From NCBI GenBank assembly GCA_964357255.1, contig CAYHKQ010000061.1:1-14524 (forward strand): DNA of 14,524 bases, in the 5' to 3' direction. Of the stretch, positions 12,942 to 14,524 are shown one piece after another. This DNA is from JBBTIS01 sp038059855. GTDB lineage: Bacteria; Elusimicrobiota; Elusimicrobia; JACQPE01. The first letter of the stretch is position 1. Each line of letters starts with the position of its first letter. The position numbers and the translations under genes are program-made. The notes under the pieces were generated by a model. That model worked only from the letters and a program-made list of their open reading frames with translations. It did not search any database and was not told where the DNA came from.

Positions 12942-14444
12942 ATGAAACCAACAATCGGTCTGGAGATTCATGTTCAGCTCAATACCAAGAGCAAACTTTT
13001 TTGTTCTTGCCCGGCTATTTCTTTTGGGGTCGCGCCCAATTTCAATATTTGTCCCGTGTGCACCGGGCATCCGGGCGTGTTGCCGGTGTTGAATTATGGG
13101 GCCGTGGAGCGGTTGGTGCAAATGGGCGTGGCGTTGGGCTGTTCCATCCGTCCGCTTTCGATTTTTGCTCGCAAGAATTATTTTTATCCGGATTTGCCAA
13201 AGAGTTACCAGATTTCTCAATTCGAGGAGCCTTTGGCCGAGCGCGGGTCTATGGAATTTTTCTCCGGCGGCAAGAAAAAAATTGTTCGTATCCACCGGAT
13301 TCATTTGGAGGAAGACGCGGGCAAGCTTCTTCACGCTATCGGTTCTGCCGAGTTAGATCACAGCCTTGTGGATTTTAACCGTTCGGGCCTGCCGTTGGCT
13401 GAAACCGTGACTGAGCCGGACCTTGCCGATGCCGCCCAAGCGAGTGATTTTTTAGTGGCCTTGCGAGCCACCCTGCGCGCCCTTGGAGTTTCGGCCTGCG
13501 ACATGGAAAAAGGGGAAATGCGGGTGGATGTCAATGTTTCCGTGGCCCCGGAAGGCGGGCCGCTCGGCAATCGGGTTGAGATTAAAAATCTTAATTCATT
13601 TAAAAACGTGCGTGACGCGCTAGACCATGAAATCGCCCGTCAGACAAAGGCCTTGGCCGCAGGGGAAACCATCGCGCAGGAGACCCGGCTATGGGACGTC
13701 AAACGCAACGCCACGAGTCCCATGCGCAACAAGGAAGATTCTAGCGATTACCGCTATTTTCCCGAACCCGATCTCTTGCCCTTGGAGGTGAGCGATGAGT
13801 GGGTGGAGCGCGTGCGTCGCGCTACGCCCCTTGTTCCGGCTAAGAAAATGGAGCGTTATCAAGAGGAGTTTGGCTTAGGGCCCAAAGAAGCTCAGACCCT
13901 GGTATTTCTTGAAGCGCAGGAGGCCGGCGTTTTATTTGAGGAGACGTTGCACTTGGCGGCGGGGGAAGGGGCGAGCGGGGGCAAGGGAAATGCCGCCTCG
14001 TTTGAGACTAAAAAAGTTTTGGCTAAAAGCGCGGCCAATTGGATTTTGAACGATCTCTTGGGGCATCTTGCCGCTCAAGGCCTGGATTTTGCCTCTTGCG
14101 GCATGACCCCTGCGCGTTTGGCCGCTTTCCTTAATATCGTGACGAGCCAAGGCCTTTCCTCGCGCTTGGCCAAGGACCTGTTTGGCAAGCTTTTAGCTGA
14201 CCCTAAGCTTGACCCCAAGGCGGCCTGCGTTGGACTTGAGGTGTTAAGCGACGAGGCAGATTTGCTCGCTCACGTGCGCGCCGCCATCGAGGAAAATCCA
14301 AAGGCCGTGAGCGAGTACCTAGGCGGCAAAGAAAAGGCCGTTCAAGCCTTAGTCGGCTCCGTCATGAAAAAAACCCGCGGCCAAGCCCACCCTCAAAAAC
14401 TTCAGGAACTTTTTTTAAGGGAACTCGCCTCCAAAAAAGGTTAG
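12942..14444 (+). CDS. gatB: Asp/Glu-tRNA amidotransferase subunit B
   Basis: The tRNA-binding and kinase subunit of GatCAB; it phosphorylates the misacylated Glu or Asp so that ammonia from GatA can replace it. The 500-residue protein opens with IGLEIHVQLNTKSKLFC, has the zinc-site cysteines C21, C23, C37 and C40 (FCSCP and CPVCTG), and continues with HPGVLPVLN, FYPDLPKSYQISQFE, HLEEDAGK, DFNRSGLPL and VEIKNLNSF, all GatB signatures. The C-terminal part is the helical and YqeY-like tail. ATG 12942 is the natural start, but no Shine-Dalgarno is visible before it. An extra Gly-rich stretch (EGASGGKGNAASFETK) lies just before the usual KSAANWILNDLLG block. It is divergent from the aldolase gene and separate from gatCA, so its level must be matched to them in trans. 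Confidence 0.96.
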   Translation: MKPTIGLEIHVQLNTKSKLFCSCPAISFGVAPNFNICPVCTGHPGVLPVLNYGAVERLVQMGVALGCSIRPLSIFARKNYFYPDLPKSYQISQFEEPLAERGSMEFFSGGKKKIVRIHRIHLEEDAGKLLHAIGSAELDHSLVDFNRSGLPLAETVTEPDLADAAQASDFLVALRATLRALGVSACDMEKGEMRVDVNVSVAPEGGPLGNRVEIKNLNSFKNVRDALDHEIARQTKALAAGETIAQETRLWDVKRNATSPMRNKEDSSDYRYFPEPDLLPLEVSDEWVERVRRATPLVPAKKMERYQEEFGLGPKEAQTLVFLEAQEAGVLFEETLHLAAGEGASGGKGNAASFETKKVLAKSAANWILNDLLGHLAAQGLDFASCGMTPARLAAFLNIVTSQGLSSRLAKDLFGKLLADPKLDPKAACVGLEVLSDEADLLAHVRAAIEENPKAVSEYLGGKEKAVQALVGSVMKKTRGQAHPQKLQELFLRELASKKG

Positions 14445-14524
14445 GACCCGTCCACAAATAACCTATACGGATTGCGCCCAGATTTTGGTCAGATTTGGAC
14501 GCAACGATTGAGACAAAGCCGAGG
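14445..14524. other. Tail of window, nothing recognised
   Basis: The 80 bases after the gatB stop show no clear terminator, start codon with ribosome-binding site, or RNA gene. There is a short duplicated motif (AGATTTTGGTC / AGATTTGGAC) of doubtful meaning. Confidence 0.5.

Noticed and set aside
12876..13334. Upstream extension of the LsrF-like reading frame into gatB
   Set aside because: A strong GAGGAGG lies before ATG 12875, the product from there aligns with the LsrF N-terminus, and the extension is antisense to gatB.
1..14524. Defence, toxin-antitoxin or biosynthetic cluster
   Set aside because: Every sizeable frame is explained by housekeeping, peptidase or metabolic genes; no effector, toxin, carrier-protein or transposase motif was seen.

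Overview
This is a protein-coding stretch of a bacterial chromosome of moderately high GC content (judged by eye, not computed). It carries ten complete genes, one gene cut off at the left edge, and no rRNA, tRNA, CRISPR array, transposase or phage gene that I can see. The GatCAB transamidase genes point to a bacterium that makes Gln-tRNA and/or Asn-tRNA indirectly. Export signals of the general secretory type, a TRAM-less RumA-type rRNA methyltransferase, a pair of large secreted subtilases and many small palindromic repeats would fit an uncultivated lineage of the Elusimicrobiota/Omnitrophota kind. That placement is an impression only; the sequence holds no decisive marker.

Left part, 1-6861, plus strand: a tightly packed run of alpha/beta hydrolase (5' end missing), 23S rRNA uracil-5-methyltransferase, a 99-codon ORF that looks like the two ends of an amino-acid permease/universal-stress fusion with the middle removed, a UvrD/PcrA helicase, gatC and gatA. 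Junctions overlap by 4 bases (GTGA, ATGA) or are separated by only 2-6 bases, so this is very likely one translationally coupled operon. A Nudix hydrolase follows 67 bases after gatA behind its own strong Shine-Dalgarno sequence.

Middle, 6862-10988: a 304-base gene-free stretch holding overlapping hairpins and a REP-like palindromic pair, then two tandem paralogous genes for secreted S8 (subtilisin-like) serine peptidases. Both have intact catalytic triads and share a large N-terminal region of about 290 residues that I cannot assign to a family.

Right part: on the minus strand, a two-gene unit of an LsrF-like class I aldolase/thiolase (12875-12033) and a zinc-dependent medium-chain dehydrogenase (12028-11000). 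It is divergent from gatB (12942-14444), which lies about 6.6 kb away from gatCA.

The most unusual signal is a set of short-unit (7, 8 and 9 bp), often inverted repeat elements lying inside housekeeping coding sequence. One is a perfect 32-bp inverted repeat built of heptamers that supplies both the stop codon of the hydrolase and the start codon of the rRNA methyltransferase. Two more sit in frame inside the same methyltransferase and one inside gatA, each at a point where the protein appears to carry extra residues. The permease/USP remnant and the unassigned N-terminal domain of the paired subtilases are the next most interesting items.
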